This document shows positions 45,001 through 61,802 of a stretch of DNA of 64,000 bases, piece after piece. Source of the DNA: Ianthella basta (taxonomy: Eukaryota > Porifera > Demospongiae > Verongiida > Ianthellidae); assembly GCA_964019415.1 (NCBI GenBank), contig OZ025874.1:297501-361500 (forward strand), given 5' to 3'. The notes beneath the pieces were generated by a model, which had not been told where the DNA came from, searched no databases, and worked only from the letters and a program-made list of their open reading frames with translations. Both the position numbers and the translations under genes were made by a program. The first letter of the stretch is position 1; each line of letters starts with the position of its first letter.

Positions 45001-45298
45001 TCGCAGACGTCAGCATGCCCTTTGTGCTCTGAAAATCAATCGCTGATTTATGTCCTTAACAGTTGTAGTGTTGCCCTTCAGCAGAGACGTTTTGATCAAT
45101 GACACGACGCAGTATTGAAGATCATAGTTGACTTCATTCGTTCACACATGCCCCACGGCTTTTGCGTTACAGCTGATCTACCTTCTGAGGAATATATCAG
45201 ACCTCAGTTTCTGGTATCAGACCTTCGGCCTGACATCATCATGTGGTCTAAAGCTTTTCACAAAGCCTACTTGCTTGAACTTGCTTGAACTTGCTTGA
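42058..45298 (+). mobile_element. HERO-like non-LTR retrotransposon (RLE type), 3'-truncated
   Basis: One large frame from about 42121 (first ATG 42268) to 45102. N-terminal zinc-finger-like motifs CPFCNKPFRCLGKHLGRC and CPHCGVSFKRLDVHL. The reverse transcriptase has NFRPIALTPCIGKLF, VCWLDLANAFGSVEHDL, GIFQGDPMSVIIFN and the catalytic QYADDS, then WLEWANMRAKVPKC typical of HERO/R2-group elements. C-terminal CPLC..C knuckle and restriction-like endonuclease (DLRPDIIMWSKA, LLEL to about 45285). A TGA at 45100-45102 replaces an expected codon between RRFDQ and HDAVLK. The element ends in three TTGCTTGAAC repeats and abuts about 38 bp of HCF intron, so its 3' end was lost by rearrangement; LINEs usually lose the 5' end. 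Clade assignment is from motif memory. Confidence 0.8.
42268..45102 (+). CDS. LINE reverse transcriptase/endonuclease polyprotein
   Basis: Polyprotein of the HERO-like element: zinc fingers (about residues 5-70), a basic linker, reverse transcriptase (about 370-760) and a CCHC-type knuckle before the restriction-like endonuclease. The ATG at 42268 directly precedes the first zinc finger and is the likely start. The frame stops at the junction into the endonuclease, and the downstream endonuclease coding sequence continues in the same frame to about 45290. Expected role is target-primed reverse transcription. The copy is probably dead because its 3' end is missing. Confidence 0.75.
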   Translation: MDQRICPFCNKPFRCLGKHLGRCPERQDQPYHQYLSQKSGKSSLTQHQPNPLKKCPHCGVSFKRLDVHLRWNAACRDPLADKSSLDPKLQQSQHRELSSDAKLAQQQPAQHSDIYHQNIQHISKGNQSHSDPPYHPHLKPALKLPPSNAIDDWANADHYIRVHVVPLVVATNDLSQKAVLLVEKTYDYFAQRFGTINRSQHRSRRRQGRFNRAMTRVRDQKNEVRRKYRAALRSNQPKETIVHLASSYHRLVREHNRIRRQKESLDMQSRTQKDRNRCAANMWKFAGELLDDDTHTGTPPSFSEAEATSFFRDTYSSQCQQSFQTPSWMAPRELPINPFDTGNASISEITSQLKKSRNGSAPCPYDQISYKLLKKCPSIVKALLNIFNHCLYRSSVSSSWKAAVVILLGKPAAKKDSPNPSNFRPIALTPCIGKLFTAILKNRLLLYVAENGYLNTTIQKAFINSVPGCLEHQVKLSCALQEARLQQKSIAVCWLDLANAFGSVEHDLILLTLEHYHLEPSFIRLVREFYRGLSVVVTTRNWTTDTIPLNVGIFQGDPMSVIIFNLVANLFVELITENYHHLGYQFTGSAYALSLLQYADDSCLMSNSLENCQLLCNVAQMWLEWANMRAKVPKCRVLAIRRGKIISDPQLTLNNLPIPPVADEPIKFLGMPLSSTFDDNHHKQHLVCKLELLMTKVDRSFLSRKQKLKVFSLGVCPRLAWDLMVIQLPITWVERQLDPLATSYLKRWSGLARCANTSLLYLSQSHGGLHLPSLSTTFKKLHVSRMAQLLVSGDGCVRFVATRLLQQEGDTSGRAFLPASVVNSIMVTHGCISKKKLKGLSTSSVSESDESNRLQHLQSLQVQGECFRLEVDTFDIWSTAVNSVPDAIMKFSLNALLDTLPHRHNLSKWGKSQTSACPLCSENQSLIYVLNSCSVALQQRRFDQ

Positions 45299-46602
45299 TG
45301 TGCCCCACCCTATTATGACACCCTCTGCACTGGGCTGTAGTGTGGGCCTCATCAACAGGTGTCACACAGGATGCAGTGTAGGGTTTCCCTCAGTGTGTGT
45401 TGTGTTTAGTGCTGTCTAGTGTTTGGTGATGTCATCTTCTATTCCAAGAATGCATGGTAGGGTGTTGTGAAGTGCTTACTCAGATATTTGCTGCACTTGG
45501 GAATTTATATTGTTGAAGTTCTTCATTTTGTGTACTAAAGGGGAAGCATGTGTGCAAAGGAATCCCCTCTCTTGTCCAATGATGACATCATTGCCACTCC
45601 CCTCCCCTCCCCTCCCCTCCCCTTCCCTCCCTCCCCACTCAGGTTGACAGTCAGGGCCGTGAGTTGGCTGAGAGACAGATGGACAACAGCTGCTGTCACA
45701 ATCAGTTAAAGCTGTCTGCAACTGCAGAGTGCAGTGGTGTGGGTGGGGGAGAGGAGTGGGTGGAGCAGAGGCACCACCGTTGGCTCACATCTGGAGCAGA
45801 CAGTCAGAGAAAGGTGGGTGGGGCAGTTTGTGGGTGGGCGTGTGGGGTGGTAAGTATGCACTCATATGCATGTATGCACTGTACTATGTAATAAGGTGTA
45901 CCAATAGTATTATGTGTGTACTAGTATCCTTGTAAGTATGTACACATATATGGTATACACCTGTGTGTACTGTGTACTGTTCTCACTGCTTCTGTCCCCC
46001 ACAGAGTGTGTCCAGTGGGTGTGGGTGTGAGTGTGAGTGTGAGGGGAGGGTGAGTGAGCTGGAGACTGCCAACAGTGCTCTGTCAAACCATGTTGAGGAG
46101 CTGACAACAAAGTGTGGTAGTCTGATGGACATCACCTACGAACTGGGCTACCAGAACAGTCTCTTGAGAGAGAAGGTGCTCCAACTGACCTCTCAGCTTG
46201 CTAAGAAGGACGACCAGCTTGTGGACCAGGGGGAGGAGTTGGAGGGGAGACGGACAGAGGTGGACCGACTGCAGGGGATTGTGGTGGAGCTGGAAGGAAA
46301 GGTGAGCGGAGGGGAGTGGAGGGGAGGACACGTAGGGTTGCTATTGTTGTGTGAACACCACATCACTTGCTGTCCTTCAGCTGCAAGCCGCCAAGCTGCA
46401 CCAAAGAGAGATGGAGTGCTGGAAGGAGAAGGGCCAAGATGTGTTGACAGCTCTGGCACACAAGGAGAAGGTGATCAAGGAGCTGCTGGACAGGGTTCAC
46501 CTCCTAGAGAGGGCGGGTCCAGAGGGAACGGGAAGGGTGGGTGTGTCAGAAGACCTGATGAACCATAATCAGAAGCTGGAGAGTACCATCTCATGGCTAG
46601 AG

Positions 46603-46985
46603 GTGAGGGGGAGGGGCTGGAGGTAAAGGGGAGGGGTTGGAGGTAAAGGGGAGGGGCTGGAGGTAAAGGGGAGGGGCTGGAGGTAGAGGGGAGGGGCTGA
46701 AGGTAGAGGGGAGGGGCTGGAGGTAAAGGTGAGGGGCTGGAGGTAGAGGGGAGGGGCTGAAGGTAGAGGGGAGGGGCTGGAGGTAAAGGGGAGGGGCTGG
46801 AGGTAAAGGGGAGGGGCTGAAGATAAAGGTGAGGGGCTGAAGGTAGAGGGGAGGGGCTGAAGGTAAAGGAGAGGGGCTGGAGGTAAAGGGGAGGGGCTGA
46901 AGGTAGAGGGGAGGGGCTGAAGGTAGAGGGGAGGGGCTGGAGGTAAAGGGGAGGGGCTGGAGGTAAAGGGGAGGGGCTGAAGGTG
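46603..46985 (+). repeat. 20-bp G-rich intronic minisatellite, about 19 units
   Basis: Same GGGGAGGGGCTGGAGGTAAA unit as in copies A and B, at the same intron position. Confidence 0.95.
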
Positions 46986-47814
46986 GGGAGAGAAGCTGAA
47001 CAATGAGTGTTTGTACGTTTGAGCTTACCATGCACCCATCACTCGTTGTCTCAATGTCTACAGAACCAGGTGCATTTGCGCGAGGAACGCATCTCCTCTC
47101 TGGAGGCAGAGCTTCTCAACCAGCAGGACAAGTATGAGAGGATGACCCTGTCATTAGACACTGCCGAACACCAGAGGCGTGTCCTAGAAATGATGGAAAT
47201 GAGGTAAGTAGCAGATATGACCCGTGCACCTCCACTGCTCTGTCCACCTCACAGCTCCCTCTTACTTTCCACTCCCACAACCAATCCCTCCTCCCCCTCC
47301 CCTGCAGACAGGACCTCCTGCGTGCTGCTTTGTCAGACAAAGACTCAAAGTTGGCCTCTCTGGAGGGAAAGTGGCTTAGAAAGGGGCGGAGCCAGGGGGC
47401 GGGGCAGCTGGCACATCTGCGAGTGGAGAGGGAGGAGCTAGTGAAGGAGCTGAAGAGCCTGCACCAGAAGAACATGGTTGTTCGGTGTTTGGTGAGGAAG
47501 GAGTCGTCATCAGAGCTCTACCAGAAGTGCAGGGGTGCCCCCAGGGAGCAGGTGGGTGGGGTCTGTGGTGTCACATGACATACATGTGACCACCATCATC
47601 ATACACATGAACCTCTTGTTGACCTCTGACCCCGCCCCTCAGGTCCTCCTGGAGGTCCACAGACTGAACAGCACTGTGGACAAGATGAAGCAGTTTGTTG
47701 ATTACTTTCTCAGTGTTGTCATGGAGACAAGCCCCTCCCTCTTGGAGGGCATGCCCTCTCTACAGCACAGCACTGGAGTTCAACCTCATATCCTGGCAGC
47801 AGCAGGGAAGAGTG

Positions 47815-48000
47815 AGGTGAAGGGAGGGGTAGGGGAGAGGGGGAGGGGAGGGGGAGAGGGGAGGGGACGGGGAGGGGAGAGGGAGGGGAGGGGAGGGGAG
47901 AGGGGGAGGGAGGGGAGAGAGAGGGGGAGGGGGAGGGGAGGGGAGAGGGAGAGGGAGAGGGGAGGGGAGAAGGGGAGTGGGGAGGGGAGAGGGGGAGGAA
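47815..48000 (+). repeat. GGGGAGAGGGGGA purine tract
   Basis: Purine-only expansion just downstream of the exon ending at 47816. Copies A and B have far shorter tracts (about 12225-12270, 23720-23758). Confidence 0.85.
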
Positions 48001-48639
48001 GAGAAGAGTCTGGGATCAGGGTTAGGACAGGATAGACTTGAGAGTGTATAGTGTCCTTCTGATACACCTTCCCCTCTCCCAACACTGTCCCCTAGTGCAC
48101 ACATCTCCTTTCCATCCCTTTGCTCTCCCTCCAGTTGCTGCTGGAGCTGCAGTCCCAGGAGCAGGGCTGCCACCACCTCCAGCGCTACTCCTCCCTCCTC
48201 ACTCGGGTGGCTGACAGGGACCCCTCCGTACTGGACCAGCTGACGGGGAGGGGGCGGGGCCAGGAGAGTGACAGTGACCCTGGGGGTGTGTCCAGAGAGA
48301 GGCAGAGTGCCTCCCTACAGTGAAGACAGCATGTTGTGTTTCTGGACAGAGTTGTGTGGACTCACTGGAGCATGTGTACTTGTGTGTTGTGATGTGTTGT
48401 GATGTGTTTTAACTCTTCCTCACCTAATGATGCTAGCCCAATTTAAAGGCAAATCATTTGTGATATGTAATGCAAACTCCAGTGTGGGAGATGTAACATA
48501 TGAAACTAGCAATTGCAACATACAGGAGGAGTTCCCTGGTGGGAGGTGGTCTGGGGTGCATATACATACAATTTCTAGTCCTGCTCACACAATATTAATG
48601 CTTGTAGTATAGTATTGTACTCTTTGCACAATGAACAAT

Positions 48640-48864
48640 AATAATTGATCTTATTTAATGGAATGGGAACCTTTAGCCAGAAGGCCATTCACCCAGGCAC
48701 CCAACATACATAGTACAAACAACATAATATAGACATACAGTGTAAATCAGTTAGTTAATTATTTGTTCAGTGGGGCTGTTTGTTGTCAGGGAGGTGCTGC
48801 CACTGAAAACTTTCTGCCATGGCCTGAACTTGAAACATCCCATAATCAGGGATCTTGGATCATG
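48640..48864. mobile_element. Short insertion split by the Gypsy element (left part)
   Basis: Upstream of gene 3 the spacer reads CACAATGAACAAT then about 225 bp absent from the equivalent spacers of genes 1 and 2. The remaining ~45 bp (TGCTTCAGCTCCAGACCACC to CCCAGCAA, 53285-53325) lies beyond the Gypsy element, before ACTCACGTACTGTGC resumes. A roughly 270-bp non-coding element of unknown type, interrupted by the younger Gypsy insertion. Confidence 0.6.
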
Positions 48865-49093
48865 TGTAGCAGTTCGCAGACGTCACGCAAGTGTAAAGAC
48901 TCAATGATTCATAAAAGCCGGCCCTGAAGGCCAAAATACAAGGACTTAAATAGGCTGCCAAAATGGCCAGTTAAGACAAGCTTAAACCAGTTACAGATGA
49001 CAGCAGATGAAGCTACAGAACAAGTTGTCACATACACAATCGCACAGTAAACACAAGTCAAGTTGACAGCACATAAGCTAGATGTCCACTACA
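48865..49093 (-). repeat. Gypsy 3' LTR
   Basis: 229 bp, beginning TGTAGCAG and ending CACTACA on the plus strand; no difference from the other LTR found by reading. Confidence 0.95.
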
Positions 49094-52000
49094 AATACTC
49101 CCCCTCCAGTGAGTTGGCCGCGATCAATAGCCAAGCCGATCAGGCCAGCGCACGTGCCGGCCAGAGCGTGTAACTCTTGGTGGGGTTGCTGGTGAGGTTG
49201 TTGCTGCTGTGCTGGTTGGCACTTGGTCCACTGTGGCCGTGGTCACCATATGAGCAGGCTTCAGCCGATCCAATGAAATGGTACGTTGCTGACCATGGAC
49301 ATCCAGCGTGAAGTGTTTGTCCGATCGATCTAAAACCCGATAGGGGCCATCGTAAGGTGGCTGTAGGGGTTTGCGAATGGCGTCATGTCGGACAAAGACA
49401 TGTGTACCCGTGAACAGGCTGTCAGGGACGTGGCAGTTGCGCTGTTGCTGAGGGCGGACTGGTGGTGCTTGGAGTTGCTGCATAGTGGTTTTCAGGTGCT
49501 GCACATAGTCAGTCAGGTTTGTCGGACTGGATGTTGCAGCAGGACTGAAAAATTCTCCCGGTAGGCGGAGGGTGGTGCCATAAACTAGTTCTGCTGTGGT
49601 GCAGTGGAGGTCTTCCTTCGTGGCTGTGCGCATGCCTAGGAGGACCATTGGCAGAGCATCGCTCCAGTTAGCCCGATTGGGTTGAGCCTTGAGAGCTGCC
49701 TTGAGCTGCCGATGAAGACGTTCTACCAGACCATTGGAGATGGGGTGGTATGCTGTTGTTCGGATACGCTTGGTACCTAGCAATTGCATGAGCTGCGTCC
49801 ACAGGTTGGACTGGAACTGGCATCCACGATCAGTGGAAACTGTGGAGGGGGTACCAAAACGGGAAACCCAACCCGAGATGAACGCCCGCGCAACTGTTTC
49901 TGCAGTGGTGTCAGGTATGGGAATGACTTCTGGCCAACGAGTGAATCGGTCAATGCAAGTGAGGAGGTAGGTGCATCCTTTAGAGGGTGGGAGTGGGCCA
50001 ACGATGTCAAGATGAATGTGGTCAAAGCGGGCATCAGGACTCTTGAAAGTAGACAGCGGTGTAATGGTATGTCTGTGAATCTTGGAGCGCTGACATGCCA
50101 GGCAAGCCTTGGCCCACCTCCTGACATCGCTGTTGATTCCTGGCCAGACGTAGCGTGAAGTGATGAGTTGTTGAGTTGCACGTATGCTAGGATGTGACAA
50201 ACCATGCAAAGACTCAAATACAGGGCATCGGAACGGGGCAGGGACAAAAGGGCGTGAAATCCCGGTAGAGGTGTCACAGATGAGGTTGGTGTTGGAACCT
50301 GGGAGAGGAACAGCTGTGAGTGTGAGCGAGGCAGATGGACGGGACTCCCATTCCTGCACCTCTGGATCTATCCATTGGGCCTCCGCCATGGCCTGAAAAT
50401 CAATGATGCTAGGAGTTTGCAATGCGTTGGTCTCTAGCTGGATCCGTGAGAGAGCATCTGCAGCTGCGTTGTGAGACCCCTGGATGTGTCGGATGTCAGA
50501 CGTGAACTGTGAAATGTAGTCCAGGTGTCGACTCTGGCGAGGAGAGAGGCGATCCGACTGTTTTGCCAATGCGAAAGTGAGGGGCTTATGATCTGTGAGA
50601 AGGTGGAAGGTCCTGCCCTCCACAAAGTGACGGAAGTGTTTCACTGCAAGGTATGCCCCCAGGAGTTCCCGGTCGAAGGCACTGTAGCGGGTCTCAGCAG
50701 GTTGCAGCTTTCTTGAGAAGTATGCGATGGGGCACCAGACTTGATTGATATGTTGCTGCAGGACTGCGCACACGGCAACCTCAGAGGCATCAGTGACAAT
50801 GGATGTGGGGGCATCTGGCTTGGGGTGGGTGAGCAGCGATGCATTGGCAAGAGCTTCTTTGGTATCCCTGAAAGCGGCTTCTGTCGTGGGGGACCAATCT
50901 AAAGAGGAGGCACCGTTCTGGTCAGAAGAGAGCATACCGTTCAGGGGTGCTAGGATAGCAGCACCATGAGGGACAAATCTACGGTAGAAGTTAACCAACC
51001 CCAGGAACTCACGGAGTTTGCGTTGTGAGGTTGGCTTTGGGAAGTCACGAACTGCCTGCACCTTGCTTTCTAGTGGCCTTATCCCATCAGCGTCCACGTG
51101 GTGTCCCAGGAACTCCAGCTGGTCCTTACCAAGGATGCACTTTGCTGGGTTTATGATGACTCCATGCTCCTGCAGTCATGCAAGGACAGCCCGAAGGTGG
51201 TGCTGATGCTCTTCTGGTGTAGAGCTTGCAATGAGCAGGTCGTCCAGGTAAGCGTAGCTGAATGGTAGTCCACGCAAGTCTTGGTCAATGAATCTTTGGA
51301 AAGTTTGTGCCGCATTGCGGAGACCAAAGGGCATGCGTAGGAACTCAAAGAGACCAAAAGGGGTGATGATAGCAGTCTTTGGTATGTCCTCTGGCTCCAC
51401 CGGAATCTGGTGGTAAGCTCGTACCAAATCCAACTTACTGAAGATGGTTGCACCATGGAGGGAAACAGAGAAATCCTGTATGTGCGGGATAGGGTACCGA
51501 TCTGCAGTAGTGACATTGTTGAGTGCACGGTAATCTCCGCAGGGTCGCCAATCGCCTGGGGTCTTTTTGGGGACCATATGAAGGGCGGACGACCAGCTGC
51601 TCGAGGATGGTCGGATAATTCCCAGTTGGAGCATATGCTCAAACTCGTCTTTGGCAGTGCGAAGTCGTTCTGGGGAAAGACGACGTGCACGGGCCGTGAC
51701 TGGGGGACCTGTAGTGACAATGTGGTGTGTTACAGTATGCTTTAGTGGGCGGTCGTAACTGCAGGGTTGGGTAACATCTGGGAATTCAGAGAGAATGGAG
51801 TCATATACAGATGGAGAGGCACTGTGTAGGTTAAGTACCGGGTGGGGTGATGGTGTGCAAGTAGTAATACCTTGGACATGGAGTTGGGTAACTGCGTCCA
51901 GGAGACAGGAACGCTTCATATGGTGGCTGCTGGTGGATACCAGCAGTCCAAAGTGGTGGAGGAAGTCAGCTCCTATGATGGGGTGCCCAACATCTGCAAT

Positions 52001-53053
52001 GATGAAAATCCATCGAAAGGTCCTGCGGAGTCCCAGGTTGAGGGTGAGAGACTGAGTGCCAAAGGTTGCGATGAAGGACCCGTTCACTGCCTGCAGGTTA
52101 AGATTGTCTCGTCGACCTGGACGTGTGGTGTGAGAGCGTGGGATGACGCACCGGTGTCCACCAGGTAGCGTGTGCCAGAGGCACGATCGCTGATAAAGAA
52201 GAGGCGACTTGAGGTGAGGCCAGGTGTGCTCGTCGCCGCTAGCAACTGGCCTGACCGTTTCCCGACTGGGAGCAGGGTGGGTTACACTTGCGTGCTTTGT
52301 CGCCAAAACGGCGATGATACCAGCAGAGGCTGTTCCGACGAGGGCTCCATGAGCGGCTGGGTGAGCGTCGGCCGGAAGCAGTGGAGCGTTGGTCTGTCCT
52401 ATAGGCCTGAACGGCTGCTTGGAGCTGCGATACCTCGGCACGGAGCTGTTCCAGTTCAGGTGAGCTTTTGGGGGATGCAACCGAAGCAACTGTCAGAATA
52501 GCGACGTCCATTATGCGGTCAGCGAGCTGAGCTAGCTGGTCTAGACTGATGCTGTCGCCGCTTGAGGCCAGAACCATGCGCACATTTGCAGGGAGGCGTT
52601 GCAGGAACAGTTCCCTGAAAACAGATGTGTCAAACTTGTGCGGTCCGTCGCCCAGAAGTTGTTGCAAGCGTCGGAGGAGTTGTGAGGGCTTCCTATCCCC
52701 GAGCTCTTCTGCATGGAGGAGCTGTTGTAGGCGGCGCTGCTCTGAGGCTGCCGTCCTGCGGATAAGTTGTGCCTTCAGTTCGTCGTACGGGTCATCTCTG
52801 GGGGGAGACAGAATCAAATCTCGCACCTCCGTAGCAAATTCAGGCGAGAGGGATGCCACCACGTAGTCGAACATCGTCTTCTGGGCTGTGATGTGCCTTG
52901 TGGCAAACTGTGCTTCGACCTGAGCAAACCATACATGGGGGTCAGCGGGCCAGAAGGGAGGCAGTTTGATGCTCACGGTAGCAACTGCAACAGCGGGAGC
53001 CGGGCTTTGCTCGTTGTCAGACATAGGAAACTGATCACGTCAGGGTCACCAAT

Positions 53054-53282
53054 TGTAGCAGTTCGCAGACGTCACGCAAGTGTAAAGACTCAATGATTCA
53101 TAAAAGCCGGCCCTGAAGGCCAAAATACAAGGACTTAAATAGGCTGCCAAAATGGCCAGTTAAGACAAGCTTAAACCAGTTACAGATGACAGCAGATGAA
53201 GCTACAGAACAAGTTGTCACATACACAATCGCACAGTAAACACAAGTCAAGTTGACAGCACATAAGCTAGATGTCCACTACA
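53054..53282 (-). repeat. Gypsy 5' LTR
   Basis: 229 bp, same sequence as 48865-49093. It is the promoter-side LTR because gag and pol read leftwards from it. Confidence 0.95.
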
Positions 53283-53669
53283 CATGTGCTTCAGCTCCAG
53301 ACCACCAGCACCCCCAGCAACGACTCACGTACTGTGCGTGTCATGGACAGTACATGATGTATCAATGATTATATCCTTGAGACAACAGGCCTAGGGTCAA
53401 TCGTGTTAGTTCATCAAAAAGAGCAATATTTAATGTTGCCAGACATACACTTAGGGTAGCTAGCTAGTTAGGCAGGCGTCCCTTTAACAAGCAACACCTG
53501 ACTATGCTTAGGGTAGGGGTAAGATAAGACTGAAAGTGTCATACTTCTCTTGAGTGCTGATCACATTGCATAACCCTCTTTGTTTCTAGATAGCTACTAT
53601 GAGTGTTCCGAAGTATGAAGGGGTAACCCCCAGATCTACGTACGAGTTTAGCAGCCGCCCTATGACGTC
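53283..53669 (+). promoter_or_regulatory. Promoter region of ANK gene 3
   Basis: Shares the GTGCTGATCAC...TGCATAACCCTC block and the decayed inverted repeat (about 53471-53503) with the gene 1 promoter. The Gypsy element lies about 390 bp upstream of the start codon. The CRE-like TGACGTCA at 53663-53670 overlaps the ATG. Confidence 0.6.

Positions 53670-53670
<1 letters not shown>
53663..53670. promoter_or_regulatory. CRE-like TGACGTCA overlapping the start codon (gene 3)
   Basis: Same octamer and same overlap with ATG as at 24832-24839. Confidence 0.5.
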
Positions 53671-60880
<7,210 letters not shown>

Positions 60881-61802
60881 CACAGACTAGCTGTTTTGTT
60901 GGGCAATGCCTTCCCTTCTTTTAATTATATATAGACACCAAGTGGACACTTTGTATTGCAGTGTGCATGTTGTAACGTTGTGTAGTAACTTAGTAACCTT
61001 ATGCACAATGTTAAGAATATATAATTACCTTGTGTGTTGCATTGTGTTTGTTGCTATTATGGTACTGTGTGTTTCTGATTGCATCCCTTTTTGGTTACTT
61101 ACCTGATGTTGTATGCATGCTCAGTCATGTGGACATGTTGCAGTAGAGTGCTTGCTGTTGTAGTGAGTTGAGTGTTTGCCAAGAAGCTTTAAGTTGAAGT
61201 TGTTGTTCCCTTGTTCGTTTGATCCCTGTGAACTCGTTGTCGTCATTCATGTGTCTAACTGCAGTGCATCCTACTGGATTTAATTAACAGACATCCACAA
61301 AATACAACTGCTACTTAAGGGTACCCCAAACTAGGGGCAGCTGCATAATATGACTTTAAATTGTCTTGCAGTCATTATAATACAATTCATAAATTATAGT
61401 TTTAAGACTTGCTACTGAGCAACTTACTATAGCACTGCCAGCTGCCCATTATAGTGTATGTCTACACGTACATGCATAATACAGCTGACTTTTCAGCTTC
61501 ATTTGTACATTCATTCTCCAATCCAATCAAACAAGCAATGCAAAGTGCACACATGTACGCATGCATGCAAATATAAGACAGCTAAGACTTCAGACTCATT
61601 TGTACGCATTATGATGATCAAGACAGCTAGTGCCACTTTGCTGTGTGTGTGTGTTGGGTATGCCCCCACTGGTCCCCTCCCCCCCCCCCCCCCCCAACAC
61701 ACACACACTGGTACCATCCATGCACCAATCACTACTGAACACAAGAGATGATGAGAGTTGGAAGATGTTGACTGAGAGGTGATTTAGACATAATATTAAC
61801 AG
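60881..61802. other. Convergent intergenic region, gene 3 / HCF copy 3
   Basis: 3' flanks of the two convergent genes. From 61.64 kb on it matches the HCF 3' block at 37.33 and 21.07 kb (GGTATGCCCCCACTGGTCCC, poly-C, CA repeat). No coding sequence recognised in 60881-61640. Confidence 0.6.

Larger units (their letters stand above)
45643..48323 (+). pseudogene. Coiled-coil gene copy C, lacking exons 1-3
   Basis: Exons equivalent to 4-10 of copy A: 45643-45813, 46005-46301, 46381-46602, 47064-47203, 47308-47551, 47643-47816, 48135-48323, all with intact frames and splice sites (stop TGA at 48321). Similarity to copy A begins in intron 3 (about 45.33 kb), immediately after the truncated LINE. 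With no start exon it is probably a pseudogene, although open frames suggest a recent origin or a new 5' end. Confidence 0.8.
48865..53282 (-). mobile_element. Ty3/Gypsy LTR retrotransposon
   Basis: Complete-looking element on the minus strand, 4.4 kb, with 229-bp LTRs at both ends, TG...CA termini and a 4-bp CATG duplication (48861-48864 and 53283-53286). Next to the 5' LTR (53053 downward) is a primer-binding-site-like TGGTGACCCTGACG; next to the 3' LTR is the purine tract GGAGGGGGAGTATT. Parts in order: gag (about 53.0-52.2 kb), aspartic protease, reverse transcriptase, RNase H, then integrase with HHCC and DDE regions (to about 49.1 kb). This pol order places it in Ty3/Gypsy. The LTRs read as identical, so insertion is very recent. 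Pol appears to carry about one or two breaks, so this copy is not clearly whole. Gag and pol in different frames is common in the family, which uses frameshifting. Confidence 0.92.

Noticed and set aside
52239-53024. Annotating retroelement gag and pol frames as host genes
   Set aside because: They lie between the two LTRs and have Gypsy domain order, so they are listed as parts of the element only.
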